Assembly (NCBI GenBank): GCA_017311185.1
Contig: JAESUZ010003395.1
Location: forward strand, 2,005,792 to 2,069,791
From: Proteles cristata cristata
Taxonomy: Eukaryota; Chordata; Mammalia; Carnivora; Hyaenidae
Length of the DNA: 64,000 nucleotides
Reading direction: 5' to 3'
This document shows, in pieces, positions 47,084 to 58,978 of this stretch (within the stretch, counting starts at the first letter, position 1; the number at the start of each line of letters is the position of its first letter). The translations under genes and the position numbers were made by a program. The notes beneath the pieces were generated by a model. The model saw only the letters and a list, made by a program, of their open reading frames with translations, was not told the origin of the DNA and did no database searches.

Positions 47084-48242
47084 TGTCTCTTTTTTTTATT
47101 TGTTCATTTTTTTTCTCAAATTACACATGAGTGAAATCATATCGTATTTGTCTTCCTCTAGGTGACTTATTTTAGCATTATGCTCTCTAGCTCTATCCAT
47201 GTCACTACAAATGGAAAGGTTTGTAGTTGACTAATATCCCATTGTACATATATGTACCATCTTTTACCACCTTTATCTATTTGCCGATGGACACCTGAGT
47301 TGCTTTCTTAATTTGGCTATTGTAAATAATGCTCCAATAAGCACAGGGATGCTTAGTCTCTTAGTTTAATTGGTTGTTTCCTTTACTGTAAAAGTTTTTT
47401 TTTTTAATTTTGATGTAGTCCAAATTATTTTTGCTTTTATTTCCCTTGCCTCAGGAGGCATATCTAGAAAAATGCTGCTATAGTTGATGTCATAGAAATT
47501 ATTGTTGGTGGTCTCCTCTAGGATTTTTATGGTTCACAACTCACATTTAGGTGTTTAATCCATTTTGAGTATACTTTTGTGTATGGTGTAAGAAAGTGGT
47601 CCAGTTTCATTCTTTTGCATGTAGCTGTTTAGTTTTCCCGACACCATTTGTTGAAAAGACTGTCTTTTTCCCATTGGATAGTCTTGCCTCTTTTGTCAAA
47701 TTAATTGATAACATAATTGTGGGTCTGTTTCTGTGCTTTCTATCCTGTTCTATTGATCTATGTGTCTATTATTGTGTTAGTACCATAGTGTTTTGATTAC
47801 TACAGCTTTGTAGTAGAACTTGAAATCTGGGATTATGATACCTCCAGTTTTTTGTTTTTTTTTTTCTTTTTCGAGATTGCTTTGGCTATTTTGGGTCCTT
47901 TGTGGTTCCATACACATTTTAGGATTATTTGTTCTAGTTCTGTGAAAAATGCTGCTGGTATTTTGAGAGGGATTGCATTAAATCTGCAGATTGCTTTGGG
48001 TAGTACAGACATTTTAACAATATTTGTTCTCCCAGTCCATGAGAGAATGTCTTTCCATTTCTGTCATCTTCAATTTCTTTCATCAATGTTTTATAGTTTA
48101 CAGAATACAAGTTGTTCGCCTTCCTGGTTAAGTTTATTCCTCGTATGTTATTATTTTTAGTGCAATTATAAATGGGATTTTTTTAAATGAATTTATCTTT
48201 CTGTTGTTTCATTATTCCTGTATAGAAATGCAGTGGATTTCT
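47084..48242 (-). mobile_element. Carnivore-type L1, right part of the split element
   Basis: Continues the reversed L1: 'ACACATGAGTGAAATCATATCG', then ORF2 text such as 'CAGTTTCATTCTTTTGCATGTAG' and 'CTGCAGATTGCTTTGGGTAG'. Near 47355 the 3' UTR jumps straight into ORF2, an internal deletion of several hundred bases relative to other L1s. Frames are broken. Confidence 0.85.
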
Positions 48243-48390
48243 GAACACTGATTTCCCCAAACCTTCTTTTCCCCCATGTATCTCCACCATCAAATTCTAA
48301 TGCCTCTGATTAATATTGGAAACACTTTTGTCACAAGAAATGAGTCCTCTCACAATAGCCTCCCTCAAGCCCTATCCATGCCCTGATTAT

Positions 48391-48633
48391 CTTTTTAAAA
48401 AAAATTTTTTTTAAATGTTTTATTTATATCTAGGAGAGAGAGAGAGAGAGAGAGAGAGACAGCATGAGCAGGGGAGTGTCAGAGAGAGAGGGGGTCACAG
48501 ACTGAAACAGGCTCCAGGCTCTGAGCTGGCAGTCAGCACAGAGTCCGACGCGGGTCTCGAACCCACGAACCGCGAGATCGTGACCTAAGAGAAAGTCGGA
48601 CGCTTAACCGACTAGGCCACCCAGGCGCCCCAG
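48391..48633 (-). mobile_element. Young-subgroup SINEC_Fc-type SINE, full length
   Basis: Reverse-strand copy with an expanded (GA)n, GGCAGTCAGCACAGAG core, CpG-rich head (AACCCACGAACCGCGAG) and GCCACCCAGGCGCCCC end. Target-site duplication TGCCCTGATTAT at 48379-48390 and 48634-48645. Confidence 0.97.
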
Positions 48634-48677
48634 TGCCCTGATTATTTTTTATTTGTCATGGAAAGGATCACAACTTG

Positions 48678-48852
48678 TATGTATTGAACATTGTTCATTA
48701 TTTGTGAGGTGGACACTATGCTAGTACCCTTACATCGTCTCTCTTAATTTTCACAACTATCCTTCGAGGTAGTTAATATCATATTCATTTTAGAGATGAG
48801 AAAATTGAGTCCTCAGTGGGCCCGAAGTAAAAGTCTGAGGTAGTGGCAGAGA
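48678..48852 (-). mobile_element. MIR SINE
   Basis: TATTGAACATTGTTCATTAT, 'CTTAATTTTCACAACTATCC', 'ATGAGAAAATTGAGTCCTCAG', 'AGTAGTGGCAGAG': reversed MIR order. Confidence 0.82.
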
Positions 48853-50127
48853 CATTATTTATATTAAAGTCACAGCGATTATAGTTTCCACATTCCATTA
48901 TACAACTAAAAAAGACTTCCTCAGTACACGTAAATATAACAATGCGCACATATGTATGCCCACACACAGAATACTTGTTGCTGAAGGTTCATTACCTAAA
49001 GCAATTTTTAGTGGTTAGACAAAAACCGCCACTTTAGTGACAAGTAGATGAACTAGAAACTACCAAAACAGCATGTTTGTTACACTGTTAAGTAGTGTTT
49101 AAGAATGCTATAGGCACGGATTCATATATATAAGTATTTACATGTCTTGTATACACAAGACTTGAAAGCAAGAATAACACTTTCTCCAAAACCAGTCCAA
49201 TGATTTAACCCTACTCCTTTGTAACTGCAGATGACCCTAACCCAGCAGCCTATGGTACGAGAAGGACCCACATTGGCAAATGCTCAACGGGCAACAGGTG
49301 TTTCAGTTGGAAAGCGGTTGAGCAGGTACTTAGATTGGAGGGGGGATTAGAGGCAGTTGCCATCCACAAAAGAAGAGGATGAGGACCCAGATTCTGGAGA
49401 TGGGGGCCTGGTCCAGAGCAGAAACAGCAGCCAGGCTAAGCCTCTGATGGACTGGCCCAGGAAACCCCATTAGCCCTAACCACAGCAGGTGCTGTTTCCA
49501 CCAGTCTGCAGCAGGGCCTAGTCTATACCTGGTCAACTGCTCAGGGCTTCAAAGATTAGAGGGCATAAGAGATGAGGAGCTATGCAAGTCACCTCAATCC
49601 TCTTTTCTCATACCTGTTTCTTAGTCTTCTTTTTGAAGCTTCCTGGGGCATGATTACTCTTCAGCAGACCATGGTAATGTGCCTGGGAAAAAAAATGAAA
49701 TTAAACTAATGCTTCAGAAATTCTTTCATAATGCAATCTGAACCAGTCCTTATTAATGAAGCCAAAGTATTTCCCATCCAACTGAAGTCCTGCAATTATT
49801 TAAATGCGTAAGTGAAACCATTCTTTATACCTTCATTCACAGTCCATTTAAGTCAGAAACTGAGTTTACTTGGTTTACTAACTGAGCATTAAGCACCATT
49901 TGAGCAGTTAAAGAACTATCAACAGTTGCAATGGCCCATAATAAATACATGTACAATTATTTCTATATGCAGTGTCCTTGATATTTGAAAATGATATTGC
50001 CAATACAGTTACCAATCATATGCCTAACTCTTCCTGTACAGCTAGTATTTTAGTGCAACTTTGTGTGCGGATTTTCCATTTATAGGGCATTCACATGATC
50101 TCATTTATTTTTCAACACAAACCAACA

Positions 50128-50161
<34 letters not shown>

Positions 50162-51233
50162 CAATTAAGGAAATAGAATTTCATGATGTTGGATAACCTA
50201 AGAGGGATAAAATCAGGAGTTGGAAGCCCAAAGTCCTTAGCATACTGTCTCCATACATATCATAAACGAACATGATTTTTTCTTCATAGCTGTAATACAA
50301 AAATTCCGTGTTGCATGTCATACTTGCATAGTGGTCACTTATATGAAATACAAAGCTCATTTATGAGGAAGAATGATTAGTCACTTAAATTCATATGCCA
50401 TTAAATCTTCTTTCAGTAATTCCTTCCATGGGGTATTTAAATTATTCACTTGGGGCATTCAGATTAGTTACAGTTTGCAAATATAAAAGAACTTTGCAGC
50501 AAACTATCTCAAAATAATATTCTTTAAGATTCAAGTTTTATTTAGAATTTTTAGTTATACATGTAATCATATATTTAATTTAAAAATATATACCACCCAG
50601 TAAATATATGTTGACAGATTATTTTTCAATTCTTAATATATTAGAAGTATGGGGTTTTATTTAAGCATTTTCGTAGAGGTTGAGAAAAAAGACAAGAAAA
50701 CTTTAAAAATAATTTCCTACACTGAAGCCTATCTATTCAAAGACTTGCTTTGTAGATTTTTGGCTGGTATGAGATGAAGCTCATGAAAATTCTTTATGTC
50801 ATTTGGACAGAAAAGGAAAAGGTTTTTATTGATTTCATTCTTCTTAAATCACTTTGCCTTGAAAATATTCCTTGAAGGATTTCTCAGAATAATTAATATG
50901 GACAAGGAATAGCATCTGAATAGATCTCCCTAATGCACCCTCTCCCTAAATCCCAATAAAGTATCCATAAGGGCCCATAAAAGATGAAAATTTCACAGAA
51001 ATTTCAATAAGTGACAATGTAGCTACTGCCAAAAATTGCACAAATATTACATGATCTACAAAATCTATGTAATTGAATAAAGCGGTACAACTAGTGGTTG
51101 TGTATATGTTGCTAAAACAAGAGATCCTATTGGCCTGAAAGAAAGAAGGGAAGCACTTTCCTTCCCTACCATTATCTGTCTCTGAGGTAGAGCTGCTTCA
51201 CATCCCCCATCTGGGAAAACTTTGCTGCATGGG
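48853..51233. other. Long mainly unique block
   Basis: About 2.4 kb with no recognised transposon. 49200-49560 is locally GC-richer, 49690-49960 is unique-looking with several TTAATGA/AATTA words, and an (ATT)n microsatellite lies at 50128-50160. No exon is recognised. Confidence 0.5.
50128..50160. repeat. (TTA)11 microsatellite
   Basis: Uninterrupted trinucleotide run. Confidence 0.96.
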
Positions 51234-51562
51234 TGTTATGGAGTAAATGTTTGTGGTCCCTCCGCCCCCAATTTTTATGTTGAAACCTTAACTCCCAATG
51301 TAAGGGTATTAGGAGGTGGAGGTCTTTGGCAGGTAATTAGTTCAGGAAAGTGGAGCCATTATAAATGGGATTAATGCCTTTGTAAGAAGAGACATGAAAG
51401 AAATAATCTCTTCCTTGGCTGTGTGAAGACACAGTGAGAAAACGGCCATCTACAAGCCAGGGAGAAGACTCTCACCAGAATCCAAACAGGCTAGCACCCT
51501 AATCTTGGATGGTCAGTCTCCAAAACTGTGAGAAATAAATACAGTATTTGTTATGCAGACTA
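51234..51562 (+). mobile_element. Solo LTR, MST/MLT1-type (ERVL-MaLR)
   Basis: Starts TGTTATGGAGTAAATGTTTG, then 'CCCAATGTAAGGGTATTAGGAGGTGG', 'GTGTGAAGACACAGTGAGAAAACGG', 'CTGTGAGAAATAAATACAG' (the poly-A signal region) and 'GTTATGCAGACTAAG'. No internal retroviral sequence lies on either side, so it is a solo LTR of this old non-coding family. Confidence 0.88.
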
Positions 51563-51999
51563 AGCTTACTAAAATAGAGATTTTATCTTAACACACTTAA
51601 ATTACTGTTTCTCTTCTTCCATCGTTACATTCCTGCTACCACTCAGCCATTGAAGTCCCCAGAAAATAAGAGGTTAGGAAATATGGAGATGCTAATGGAA
51701 ATGCACTTCGTCTTTGAAACAGAACCACAATATGTCATGCTTTGGATGGGAACAGTACCAGGAAGATGGGTGTTGGTGGGCATGATGATCACTGTAGGTT
51801 GTTTGAACTTCCCTGGTTCAATGTCAGTGAATCATGCAATGAATGCTGGAGATAATCTTAACTCAATCCAGAAGAGATGTGCTTAAAATCTGCTGAGCTG
51901 AATGGAATTGAGAATAGAATCTTAATGATACTTCAAATATATACTTAGAGATACTAAGTATAAGTGGTCCCCGTCACCAAGCAAGCCATACATAACAAC

Positions 52000-52880
52000 T
52001 GGCTAGAAAAATACTGAGTGTGCCTATATTACTTTCACTTCAGAATCAGTAGAAAATGCTAGAATAGAATTTGGCATTTAAACAGTATGCAAAAATATGT
52101 GATTTGTGCCAATAGGCAAACGAAGGATCATATAAAAATCATACTGAGTTGTAAAGAAAACACATTAGTTGCAACATGAGATGGACAATGTAAGAAAAGA
52201 TAATAAGTAAACCAAAATTAATAGTAGTAAAAACTACAGTCTTTACCATGGAACATAAAGAATAGATTGAATTAGAATGTAGGGATAAAGAGGGCAAACT
52301 TTAAAAGTTCTACCAAAATAATAGGGAAATAAAAAATCATGAGAGAAGTTTATGGGGAAAAAAGATAACACAAGTATGAAAAATCATATTTTTAAGAAAA
52401 AGATTAGGAAAAAATAATAGAAGCAATATCTGAGCTAAAAAAAAGAAAACAATATAGCTAAAGCTTGAAACAGAACTTAAAAACACATGCAAACATTCAA
52501 GTAGAAAAAAAAGATTAAAAACAAGCTACCTACAGGTAAACACAATTACGTCTGGCCTGAGACTCTTCCTTCACATCAGTGAATAACATGAGACCATGTG
52601 ATTATAGTCTACAAAATCTTTAGGGAAACATTTATGATTAAAAAGTGAACATTTCAAGTTTATATTAATATGTGAGTAAAAAAGTCATTCTCTGATATGT
52701 ATGGGAGGATAAATTTAGCATCTATTTTCTTCCTGAAAAAAAAAAAAAAAAAAGACTTGTTGGAGACCTATTTCAGGAAATTGAAAGATAAATCAAGATT
52801 ACAAAGTCTCAAAAGGATAACAGGATATTGGACAGTATTTTTTAAATGTTATGATTCTGAATACTGAAATCAGTATTGCA
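52000..52880 (+). mobile_element. HAL1-like relic
   Basis: 'AAAAACAAGCTACCTACAGG' near 52515, ATTACGTCTGGCCTGAGACT and 'CTTCACATCAGTGAATAACATGAGACC' follow the HAL1 ORF1-end text ('TTCTCATCAGCAACA-TTGA'). A-rich, with no intact frame. An A17 run lies near 52737. Confidence 0.5.
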
Positions 52881-53119
52881 ACCAATATGTGTTAAAAATT
52901 AATTTGTGCTGCCAAACACAAAATAGAATGCAGAAGTCAGGAATATTTTTGAAAGAAAAAAAATACAACATGAAATATATCAACTGACATTAATCTATGT
53001 TTAAAATCTAAAAAAACAGAAATTCTAAGAAAGGATTCAAAGTAAAATTGTACTAGTTTCCTCAAGTTATTCATAGCATCTCAATATTCTGCTTTCATCT
53101 TTTTAAATCATTTATCAAA

Positions 53120-53517
53120 ATATATTCTCATTGAAAAAAACATAAAACAATATGAAAATGTATGTAGTTAAAGCCACAAACTCCCCCCTTATACACGTGG
53201 TCACCAAAAGATGTAATCATAAAAGAATGGTTTGTATATATTTTTTCAGATTTATGAAGTTTGCCAAAATATAAGAACATGCATATATATACAAGAGCAC
53301 ACATACAAATACATATATATGTGTATATATAGAACATGTATATATGTGTAAATGTGGAGCATATATATCTATAGTAATATCATTATATGTAGTACTTATA
53401 ATTTTACATACATAGTAGGTAGTTATTTTGCATATTATTTTTGAAAAATTATATATGAAGATGCCACTTTGCAAGATTTTTTTCACTCAAAGAGTTATAA
53501 TAGATGTTATTTTTCTA
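53120..53517 (-). mobile_element. L1ME-like 3' UTR, left part
   Basis: AAACTCCCCCCTTATACACG, then 'GCATATATATACAAGAGCACACATAC' and 'CACTTTGCAAGATTTTTTTCACTC' follow reversed L1ME 3' UTR text. It is interrupted by another L1 piece and resumes at 54247. Confidence 0.6.
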
Positions 53518-53523
53518 CATTAT

Positions 53524-54239
53524 TGGAATTACACCAAAATAAAAAGCTTTGACACAGCGAAGGAAGCCATCAACAAAACAAAAAGGCAACCTACTGAACG
53601 GGAGAAGATATCTGCAAGTAAAACATCAAATAGTCAATATTAAAAAAATATAAAGAACCTATATAACTGAACACCAAAATAAATAGATAGATAGACAATA
53701 ATCTAATTAAAATTAGAAGGAAGACCTGAATAGACAGTTTTCAAAGAAGACATCCAGATGGCAAACAGTCACATGAAAAGATGCTCAACATCACTCATCA
53801 TCAGGGAAAGACAAATCAAAACCACAATGGGATAACATCTCATAATTGTCAGAATGTCTAGAAATCAAAAAGACAAGGAGTAACAAGTATTGGCAAGGAT
53901 ATAGAGAAAAAACTACCCTAGTGCACTGTTGTTAGGAGTGTAAATTGGTGCAGCCACTGTGGAAAACAGTAAGAATGTTCCTCAAAAAATTAAAAATAGA
54001 AATACCATATGATCCAGTAATTCCACTACTGGGATCTACCCAGAGCAAATGAAAATACTAATTTGAAAAGATATAGATAGATAGATAGATAGATAGACAG
54101 GTAGATAGATAGATATCCCTATTTTTATTGCAGCATTATTTACAATAGCCAAGATATAGAAACAACCCAACTATCCACCAATAGTTGAATGGATAAAGAA
54201 GGTATGGAATAAATAAATACATAAAAACTCCAATATTTT
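53524..54239 (+). mobile_element. Carnivore-type L1 ORF2 C-terminal fragment lacking the 3' UTR
   Basis: 'AAAAAGCTTTGACACAGCGAAGG', 'GACATCCAGATGGCAAACAG', 'CATGAAAAGATGCTCAACATC' and 'CAGCATTATTTACAATAGCC' give the ORF2 end. It stops after GGATAAAGAAGGTATGG with an A-rich AATAAATAAATAC end. Short flanking CATTATT at 53518-53524 and 54240-54246. Confidence 0.8.
54067..54114. repeat. (ATAG)n microsatellite
   Basis: GATA units with one CAGG interruption, grown within L1 ORF2. Confidence 0.95.
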
Positions 54240-54246
54240 CATTATT

Positions 54247-54390
54247 AAAATAATAGTGTAACAAACATTCCTAAACATATATCCTTGCATATATCTGTTT
54301 TAGTATTTTTGGGCAAAATGCATCTAGAAGTACAATATTTGTTTTAGTGAATATGCACATTTTACACTTTAAACAACATTTATCCCTTTC
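54247..54390 (-). mobile_element. L1ME-like 3' UTR, right part
   Basis: 'GTAACAAACATTCCTAAACAT', 'CTTGCATATATCTGTTTTAG', 'GCATCTAGAAGTACAATA' and 'AATATGCACATTTTACAC' continue the reversed L1ME 3' UTR. Confidence 0.6.
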
Positions 54391-54422
54391 TTGAAGAATC
54401 TAGGTTTTCATCTAAGCTAAGA

Positions 54423-54450
54423 TTGCCTCTCAAAATTTGCCTCTCAAAAT
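54423..54450. repeat. 14-bp perfect tandem duplication
   Basis: TTGCCTCTCAAAAT twice in tandem. Confidence 0.95.
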
Positions 54451-54517
54451 GAAGAGAGTATCCCATCTGGTAACCTGCTTCTGTTTCCTGAACAAGGAAC
54501 TTCTAAAGCCACAAGGC

Positions 54518-54519
54518 GC

Positions 54520-54565
<46 letters not shown>

Positions 54566-54592
54566 ATATAAATTTATATATATACATATAAA
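54518..54592. repeat. (TA)n with palindromic ATTTATA/TATAAAT breaks
   Basis: Alternating TA runs broken by AAATA, ATTTA and AAATTTA, giving a long near-perfect inverted repeat that could form a hairpin or cruciform. Confidence 0.93.
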
Positions 54593-55434
54593 ATTTTAAT
54601 GAAATTTTGTATTCATGGCTCTGGAAGACTAAATATTTAGTTCTGCTGAGGAAGCTATGGCACTTGCCAGTAGTGATCACTTTAGTACTTTAGATACTTA
54701 TTTGTAAACATCAACAAAACAGACAAGAACAACTGTACTTTGGAAAAAATAAAAATAAAATAAATTTTAAAAAAACGAGACACACTAGAATTAAGAGTCT
54801 GAATCATGAGAGAAGAAAATATCCTAAGAAAACAGATGTAATGTAGGAAATAGAAGACAATTTTAAATTAGTTAAATTTGTATCTCCAGAAAGATTCAGT
54901 GATTTATCACAAACAGAAAGCAACTACATACTGATATGAACAGGAAAGGCAAAAACAACCCATGTGCTTAGAAATTAAAAACAAAGTTACAAACTGAAAA
55001 TTAATAATGATACTGGTACTGAAGAGTTGAATTAATCAGTACTTAAAAGTGAAATAATAATGTGGATTTGGATTGCAAGGGACAGTAGCAGCCAGATAAA
55101 TCGATACAAGTTATAGTTAACTCTAAATACTATTTGGTGTCAGAGTTGTTAAATGACTGCTAGTTTTAAACAAGCAAAAGCACAGCGTGAAATCAGTTTC
55201 CTGACTTTCTAGGAGAGGATTTCTAAATAATTTTCTTAGAAGTGGATGAAGAAGAGAGTTAAAGGGGTGGGGGGAGCTTTGCAAGTAGTATTGTCTTAGT
55301 TCAGGAAGAAAGTACAGAAAAGTTCAATGACACTTGCCAAAAGCTTAACAGAGAGGGGGTCTAATGAACTTTTCTTAGTCAATTAAGGGATGGATACAAT
55401 ACAGGGTGCCCATTTGAACTGTACATTTTTTTTT
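54593..55434. other. Unassigned AT-rich DNA
   Basis: The A-rich wording at 54780-55060 may be HAL1/L1M, but no landmark is clear. Confidence 0.35.
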
Positions 55435-55815
55435 TTTGAAAATTGGGCAATATGAACACTTGTGTGACCACCATCACAATTAAGATAGAACATATTTCCT
55501 TCAACAAAATATATTCCTTTTGCCCCTTCCCAATCAATCTCATACATCTAGTACAATCAATGACTGGTTACTTTCTGCTGTTAGAAATTGGGTATCTTTC
55601 CTACAGTTTCTTATAAATGAAACCAGGAACCATACAGCATGCACTCATTTGTGTCTGGTTTCTTTTCCTAAGTGTATGTTTTTAAAATTCATCCATGTTG
55701 TTGCATCTATCAATAATGGGTTCTTAGTTATTTTGTGAATTGCATTCCATTGCACAGACCACAGGGTCTTTTTTTTATACATTCCTCTGTTGAAGGACAT
55801 TTGAGGTGATTCCTA
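55435..55815 (-). mobile_element. L1ME-like 3' UTR
   Basis: 'GTGACCACCATCACAATTAAG', 'TAGAACATATTTCCTTCAACA', 'TTATAAATGAAACCAGGAACC', 'AAATTCATCCATGTTGTTGCA' and 'TCTGTTGAAGGACATTTGAGG' follow reversed L1ME text. Confidence 0.72.
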
Positions 55816-56329
55816 TGAGTGTTAACTGATGGATTATGTATCAGGTGTATGTTTCCCAGTCATTCTATGCCTGGCCTCATAGTAGGCATGTGAGGTTAGT
55901 TTTCAGCCACGGACTTGAAGGGACCCCAAGCCATTTTGGGAATATCCCCCTTTTTTTCTTGCAAAGTTCTCTTCTTATCACTTCTTTCCCTCTCAAATTC
56001 TAGCTAACTTCATCCTTTTGAATGCCAAACTGTCTCCTCAAGTCAACAAGACCTGTGGCCACTGGTAGGGATCTCCTTCCCTGTGCCCAAAGTCGGAAAT
56101 GAGCTCGAGGCAGAAAGCTGGGGCAACCTAAGGGCAAAAGTCATCTGGGATCACAGTCCTACACTGCTTATTAACCAGTGTCTGAAAACAGTGACTTCAT
56201 ATGTTTTGTCTAGTTTTTTGTTTATTATGGGAAATTAAGTTTGGACTTTGTTAATTTCTTCGGTCAGGAAATCAGCAGTTGATATTGATTAACCTTTAGT
56301 CGAATAGTGAATTTAACTGTTTATAAATT
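55816..56329. other. Unassigned; possible old repeat
   Basis: 56195-56275 (GTTTTGTCTAGTTTTTTGTT, GGTCAGGAAATCAGCAG) resembles a common old repeat phrase, but I cannot name the family. Confidence 0.35.
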
Positions 56330-57940
56330 TAGGAAAAAAGACTCTTAGAATAAAAATAGAAAATAAAACTTACAAATTATCAGAATAAAATAAAAAAGAA
56401 CCAGTAGAAATTAGAAATGCAGCCAACAAAATAAAGAGACAAAAGTAGCAACCACAATAAATGTGGAATGAATTAATTAACTGGGACAAGACATAGTGTT
56501 TAAATTGTGTTTAAAAATCCAACAGGATGTTCTTTATAAGACATAATAAATATAATTAAAATATTAATAGTTTGGAAATAGTGATACGGCTTCATTCTTG
56601 ATTCTGCTATATAGAAAATATAGTTTAATGTTATTTGAAAACTCACATTCAAGTGAACAAAAGTCAAGGTAAAGCTAAATATGATTGGAAAAGATAAAAA
56701 GCAAACAACACAGTTCTTATGGTAAAATAAACCAAACATCTCATTTGTATAAAATAAAGGGGAAAATATCTATTAAGAAAAATTAAAACTACAGGAAGAA
56801 CATCAAACATCCTAAATATAATAAATGTAAATGGGTAAAACTCCAAACATTTCTAACTGACACTAACAAAAGGTCATGATATATACCACCCACTTCTAAA
56901 AGATATCACAGTAATAAGAAAGTATCAAAAAGAATATTAGGTAAAGATATATCAGTCAAAATAGAATTTAAAATGGTGGTATTAATATTATAAATATAAA
57001 ATTATAGAAAAAATGAAGACAATGATGATTATTTTGTGTTGAGAAAAGATATTCAGTGTGGTATTGAAGGTCAATTCACGAGAATCAATTACATGTTCCT
57101 CTTCTCACCTTCACATTCAGTGGTGTCACAGAGATAGCTTGAAATTGGCTACAGTAGCTTAGAATTTGACAAATGTTTCAAGTCAGACCTCCTCTCCCCC
57201 CAGCAGAGACTTGGTTGTTAAACATCTACCAGTACACCACTGAACATAATGCAAAATGAATATTAAACACTTCTGATTCTGTAAGGCCCAATAGCATAAC
57301 TTAGAAATGGAGAGCACAAGCTTATCAGAAATTCAAAGACAATATGACAGAAACTCAATATTTGTGGGAGAGATTAATATATCTCTGTCAGCTTTTGATG
57401 ATTCAAGTAAGCACACAAAGTACAATGAAGCAGCTGATTTGGATTATATAATTAATAAATGACCTACTTCATCATATTGATGTGAATTGCAAACATTAAT
57501 GAATATATTTTTGTTGCATATATAATTTAAAATTATAGTAAATCAGACAGAAAAATCTCAGTAATTGCCAAAACACTTAAATAATGAGGTACATAAGTCT
57601 TGGGCCGAAAGACAACCAATTAGAAATAATAGAAAGTTAACTACTATGATTGCCCAACGAAATGTCCTCCCTCTCTCCAACACAGAAATCATCCTAAATA
57701 ACTAAGGTGAATTTGAAATCAGTAACTTAGTTGAACATAATTTTAAAAATAACAAAAATATGACTGTTGCATTAAAAATATTAAAACTATAAATTTGTAT
57801 TTTCTGATCCAATCATAAGGTAGCAAAAGTCAGAAAAAGCCCAAAAATTTTATAATTTTTTTATTTGCAAACAGCAACAAATTATCTAATTTCTATTCAG
57901 TACATCTCTAAATTATTAGAGTGGGCGAAACAAAATCAAA
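56330..57940 (+). mobile_element. Possible very old L1M relic
   Basis: A-rich plus-strand DNA with L1-like landmarks: AAATGTAAATGGGTAAAACT near 56826, 'ATATATACCACCCACTTCTAAAAGA', 'ATATATCAGTCAAAATAGAATTTAAAATGG'. 57090-57245 (TCACAGAGATAGCTTGAAAT) looks like a different, unassigned insertion. Confidence 0.45.
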
Positions 57941-58102
57941 ATATATAACATACAATATTTCTGATAAGTAATTCTGAAATTTATTGTAAAAATGAGAATA
58001 AAAATTATATATATGATAAAAGGGATGTTTCCAAAGAACAGGTTAAAAGCAATATTTATAATGATCTCCAATAAATATGGGGAGTTTAGAAATAATTAAA
58101 TA

Positions 58103-58345
58103 GTAGCTAACATATTTTGAGTCCTTACATAGTGCCAGACACTATTCTAAGAACTTTAAATTTATTAAACTATTTAATTCTCAGATAAAAGTATATGGTA
58201 AGTGGGGTGGTTCACACATAAGGAAACTGAGACATTGAAATGTTAAGCTATTCATTCAAGGTTAAGCAGCTGGTAACGGCAGACCTGGGACTAGAAAAGA
58301 AATCTGGTACCAGAGTCTCTACTCTTAAACATCACACTGCACCAC
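58103..58345 (-). mobile_element. MIR SINE, nearly full length
   Basis: 'TTTGAGTCCTTACATAGTGCCAG', 'TAAGGAAACTGAGACATTGAAATG', 'CTGGTAACGGCAGACCTGGGACT' and 'CTCTTAAACATCACACTGC' in reversed MIR order. Confidence 0.88.
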
Positions 58346-58564
58346 CACCCGGAACATTTTATGTGAAACTAAGCTAAATAGGAAGTGGAAGAAAAAGGCC
58401 AACTGCATAGAAAAAAGCGAAATCATTATAGATTAACTCTGAGTAAGATTTTTACACCAGACAAACTTTACAAATGATATTTTTTCAAACTTTCAAGTCA
58501 CATGATCAGGAATTAAACCAGAAACCAGAGAAGAATAGTACTGTTTCAGGAATTAAGAAATACA

Positions 58565-58662
58565 AGGAGAGACGAGACAGGGAGGAAAGAAAGTAGAGAG
58601 AAAGAGAAAAAGGGAAGAAGGGAAGAAGGAAAAGAAGGAAGCAGAGAGGAAGAGGAAGATAA
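58565..58662 (+). repeat. About 98-bp polypurine (GA-rich) tract
   Basis: Nearly all G and A with only a few pyrimidine interruptions (GAGACGAGACAGGGAGGAAA through AGAGGAAGATAAG). Confidence 0.92.
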
Positions 58663-58767
58663 GATCTCTTTTCCCATTAGCTACTTTTTAGGACTATAGA
58701 CTGTTCCTGAAACAGTGGTGGGTAAAGATGATAAAGGCAAGAAAATGTGTAAGAAATGCATTGATGA

Positions 58768-58978
58768 CAGGGCGCCTGGGTGGCTCAGTCCATTAAGCCT
58801 TCAACTTCGGCTCAAGTCATGATCTCGTGGTTTGTGAGTATGAGCCCCACATTGGGCTCTGTGCTGATGTCTCAGAGCCTGGAGCCTGCTTTAGATTCTT
58901 TGTCTCCCTCTCTCTCTGTCTCTCCCCCACTTGTGCTCTGTCTCTCTCCCTCTCAAAAATAAACAAACAAAAACAGAA
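58768..58978 (+). mobile_element. SINEC_Fc-type SINE, full length, older group
   Basis: Forward copy GGGCGCCTGGGTGGCTCAGT, GATGTCTCAGAGCCTGGAGC, AAAAATAAACAAACAAAAAC tail. Target-site duplication AAGAAATGCATTGATGA / AAGAAATGCATTAATGA at 58751-58767 and 58979-58995. Confidence 0.96.

Noticed and set aside
49200..49560. GC-richer stretch as a possible exon or CpG island
   Set aside because: CpG content is low, frames are short (the 49330-49536 minus-strand frame has no domain) and no splice pattern is convincing.
51234..51562. Part of a retained endogenous retrovirus
   Set aside because: Only a single old MaLR-type LTR is present. No gag, pol or env-like sequence flanks it.
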